Of a stretch of DNA of 64,000 nt, positions 62,547-64,000 are shown piece after piece. Under the pieces are notes generated by a model that saw only the letters and a program-made list of their open reading frames with translations, did no database searches and had not been told where the DNA came from. This DNA comes from Cellulophaga sp. HaHaR_3_176 (lineage in GTDB: Bacteria; Bacteroidota; Bacteroidia; Flavobacteriales; Flavobacteriaceae). A program made the position numbers and the translations under genes. The first letter of the stretch is position 1, and each line of letters begins with the position of its first letter. Where the stretch lies: the NCBI RefSeq assembly GCF_019021925.1, contig NZ_CP058990.1:1666001-1730000 (forward strand). Direction: 5' to 3'.

Positions 62547-63971
62547 ATGGAAGCAATAAGCACTTTTGACATGCTGAAAATAGGAGTTGGCCCATCTAGC
62601 TCCCACACACTAGGCCCATGGCGTGCTGCCGAAAAATGGATCAAAGAGCTTAATGATAAAAATGTATTTAAACAGGTAGCTGCCATAAAGGTTTACATAT
62701 ACGGATCTTTATCTTTAACAGGAAAAGGACACGCTACAGATTACGCGATACAATTAGGTTTATCAGGGCAAGACCCAGAGTATATCCCTATCGAAAACAT
62801 ACATGGTATTGTTGCTAGAATAAAAGAAGAAAAACAAATTGAGTTTGATGGTAAACTTACAATACCTTTTTCTCCTGAAGTAGATATCGTTTTTAAAAAA
62901 GAGTTTCTTCCATTTCATGCCAATGGGATGATTTTTGAAGCCACATTATATACTGGGAAAAAAACAAAAGCCACATACTACTCTATAGGTGGTGGTTTTG
63001 TTGTAAAAGAAGAAAGAAAAAGGGCTAAAAAGAATATTGAAAAATTTAAAGATTTCCCTTTTCCTGTTACCACAGGTGTAGAATTATTGGCTTTTTGCAA
63101 GCAAGAAAATAAGTGTATTTCAGAAATTGTTTTAGAAAATGAACGCTCGTTACGAACAGATGATGAAATAGATAAAGAACTACATCGCATTTGGAATACC
63201 ATGTTAGAGTGCATGTACACAGGCTGCCATACTGAAGGCTCTTTACCTGGTGGGTTAAATGTACGCAGACGTGCTTTTGACATACACCAAAAATTAAAAG
63301 ATGACAACCCATACAGTAACCCACAAGAATGGTTAGCATCTATACGAGATACTGAAGTTAAGTTTCGCCAAATTTTGCAATGGGTAAGTTGTTTTGCACT
63401 TTCCGTAAATGAGGTAAATGCATCATTGGGGCGTGTAGTAACAGCACCAACTAATGGTAGTGCTGGTGTAATACCTGCCGTATTAATGTACTACCTAGTA
63501 ATAGAAAACCATGATTCAGGTTTTCAAGAAATAAAAAAATTCCTACTAGTTGCTGGTGAAATAGGTAGCATTTTTAAGAAAGGAGCTACTATATCTGCTG
63601 CAATGGGTGGCTGCCAAGCTGAAATAGGAGTATCGTCTGCTATGGCTGCAGGCGCACTAACAGAATTACTCGGTGGAACACCCGAACAAGTATTAATGGC
63701 GGCAGAAATTGCAATGGAACATCATTTAGGACTAACTTGTGACCCTATCGGTGGCTTGGTGCAAATACCGTGTATTGAGCGAAACTCAATGGGCGCTATA
63801 AAAGCTATAAATGCTGCTGAGCTTGCTCTCGGATCAAACCCTGAAGATGCTAAAGTACCATTAGATAAAGTTGTGAGTACTATGTGGGAAACCGCAAAAG
63901 ATATGAGCTCAAAATATAAAGAAACTTCAGAAGGTGGACTTGCTGTTGGTGTATTTTTGAGTGATTGCTAA
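62547..63971 (+). CDS. sdaA: L-serine ammonia-lyase (single-chain, iron-sulfur type)
   Basis: 474 residues, the long single-chain type with beta and alpha domains. GVGPSSSHTLGPWRAA (residues 13-28) is the substrate-binding SSSHT region, SLPGGLNVRRRAF follows, and the Fe-S cysteines are in GGCQAEIG, LTCDPIGGLVQIPCIERN. NEVNASLGRVVTAPTNGSAGVIPA is another conserved block. It deaminates L-serine to pyruvate with an oxygen-sensitive 4Fe-4S cluster. The gene is complete; the last Cys is part of SDC at the C-terminus, as in E. coli SdaA. Confidence 0.95.
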   Translation: MEAISTFDMLKIGVGPSSSHTLGPWRAAEKWIKELNDKNVFKQVAAIKVYIYGSLSLTGKGHATDYAIQLGLSGQDPEYIPIENIHGIVARIKEEKQIEFDGKLTIPFSPEVDIVFKKEFLPFHANGMIFEATLYTGKKTKATYYSIGGGFVVKEERKRAKKNIEKFKDFPFPVTTGVELLAFCKQENKCISEIVLENERSLRTDDEIDKELHRIWNTMLECMYTGCHTEGSLPGGLNVRRRAFDIHQKLKDDNPYSNPQEWLASIRDTEVKFRQILQWVSCFALSVNEVNASLGRVVTAPTNGSAGVIPAVLMYYLVIENHDSGFQEIKKFLLVAGEIGSIFKKGATISAAMGGCQAEIGVSSAMAAGALTELLGGTPEQVLMAAEIAMEHHLGLTCDPIGGLVQIPCIERNSMGAIKAINAAELALGSNPEDAKVPLDKVVSTMWETAKDMSSKYKETSEGGLAVGVFLSDC

Positions 63972-63993
63972 TTAATACTAAAAAAAATAAATT

Positions 63994-64000
63994 ATGGCTA
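63994..64000 (+). CDS. Possible start of the next gene (cut by window)
   Basis: ATGGCTA at the right edge, 22 nt after the sdaA stop, fits a downstream gene start (Met-Ala). Only seven bases are visible, so this is a guess from position. Confidence 0.25.

Noticed and set aside
62978-63339. Two overlapping minus-strand frames
   Set aside because: They lie inside the conserved sdaA gene and have no coding signature.
1-64000. CRISPR arrays, tRNA or rRNA genes, insertion sequences, phage genes, restriction-modification or other defence systems
   Set aside because: None was recognised by reading; no transposase or integrase motif, regular 25-40 bp spaced repeats, or tRNA cloverleaf with CCA-type end was seen.

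Overview
The window is AT-rich (roughly one third G+C by eye) and gene-dense. It reads as chromosomal DNA of a marine-type Flavobacteriaceae (Bacteroidota). Supporting signs are secreted proteins whose signal peptides end in ...FAQ or ...SAQ, a CarboxypepD_reg/plug TonB-dependent receptor, YfhO, DUF4834, DUF2853, CvfB and CAL67764-type small proteins, a menaquinone gene set, -7 elements of the TAnnTTTG type, and almost no Shine-Dalgarno sequences ahead of genes. No tRNA, rRNA, insertion sequence, prophage or CRISPR array was seen.

Layout. 1-3.2 kb: a 5'-truncated beta-propeller gene, then a secreted Arg/Ser/Thr-rich protein carrying a 63-bp triple repeat behind a sigma-54-like promoter. 3.3-8.5 kb: a translationally coupled envelope operon (YfhO, glycosyltransferase, flippase). 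8.5-16 kb: DUF4834, an outer-membrane protein, a GNAT-like protein, a pair of PLP enzymes that look like a sulfonolipid (capnine) pathway, and an S9 peptidase lipoprotein. 16-20.3 kb: YbaB, a thioredoxin-like protein, a broken lipoprotein gene, an OmpA-family protein, a YegP-like protein and a threonine aldolase. 20.6-24 kb: the circularly permuted ATP-grasp / alpha-E / transglutaminase module, the best candidate in the window for a poorly characterised system. 24-30.4 kb: prfB with its programmed frameshift, arsC-like, a TonB receptor pair, a 57-aa membrane protein and fumC.

30.5-40 kb: a coiled-coil protein, GNAT and metallo-hydrolase genes, ettA, a Gfo/Idh/MocA oxidoreductase, an acyl-CoA carboxylase beta chain, an M24 peptidase, an orphan TonB plug protein and a zinc-ribbon protein. 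40-54.3 kb: menaquinone genes in two blocks (menE, CPBP protease, menC; then menA, cvfB, DUF2853, menD, isochorismate synthase and a hotdog thioesterase). Between the blocks lie an SDR, a metallo-hydrolase and a split two-component system; menB and menH are not in the window. 54.4-64 kb: a hydrolase and GNAT, a frameshifted small secreted gene, dnaK with dyad symmetry upstream, umuC with a UmuD-like partner that has lost its protease dyad, an unknown secreted protein flanked by direct repeats, and L-serine ammonia-lyase.

Main points for a second look: (1) UmuD-like protein with Glu at the Ser60 position and Ile at the Lys97 position; (2) the ATP-grasp/alpha-E/transglutaminase operon; (3) the cysteate-type PLP pair; (4) three loci with apparent frameshifts (16894-17499, 47003-47145, 55646-56082); (5) sigma-54-like promoters at 1982 and ahead of dnaK; (6) the prfB frameshift site. 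All assignments are by eye from protein motifs and gene order; no database search was run.
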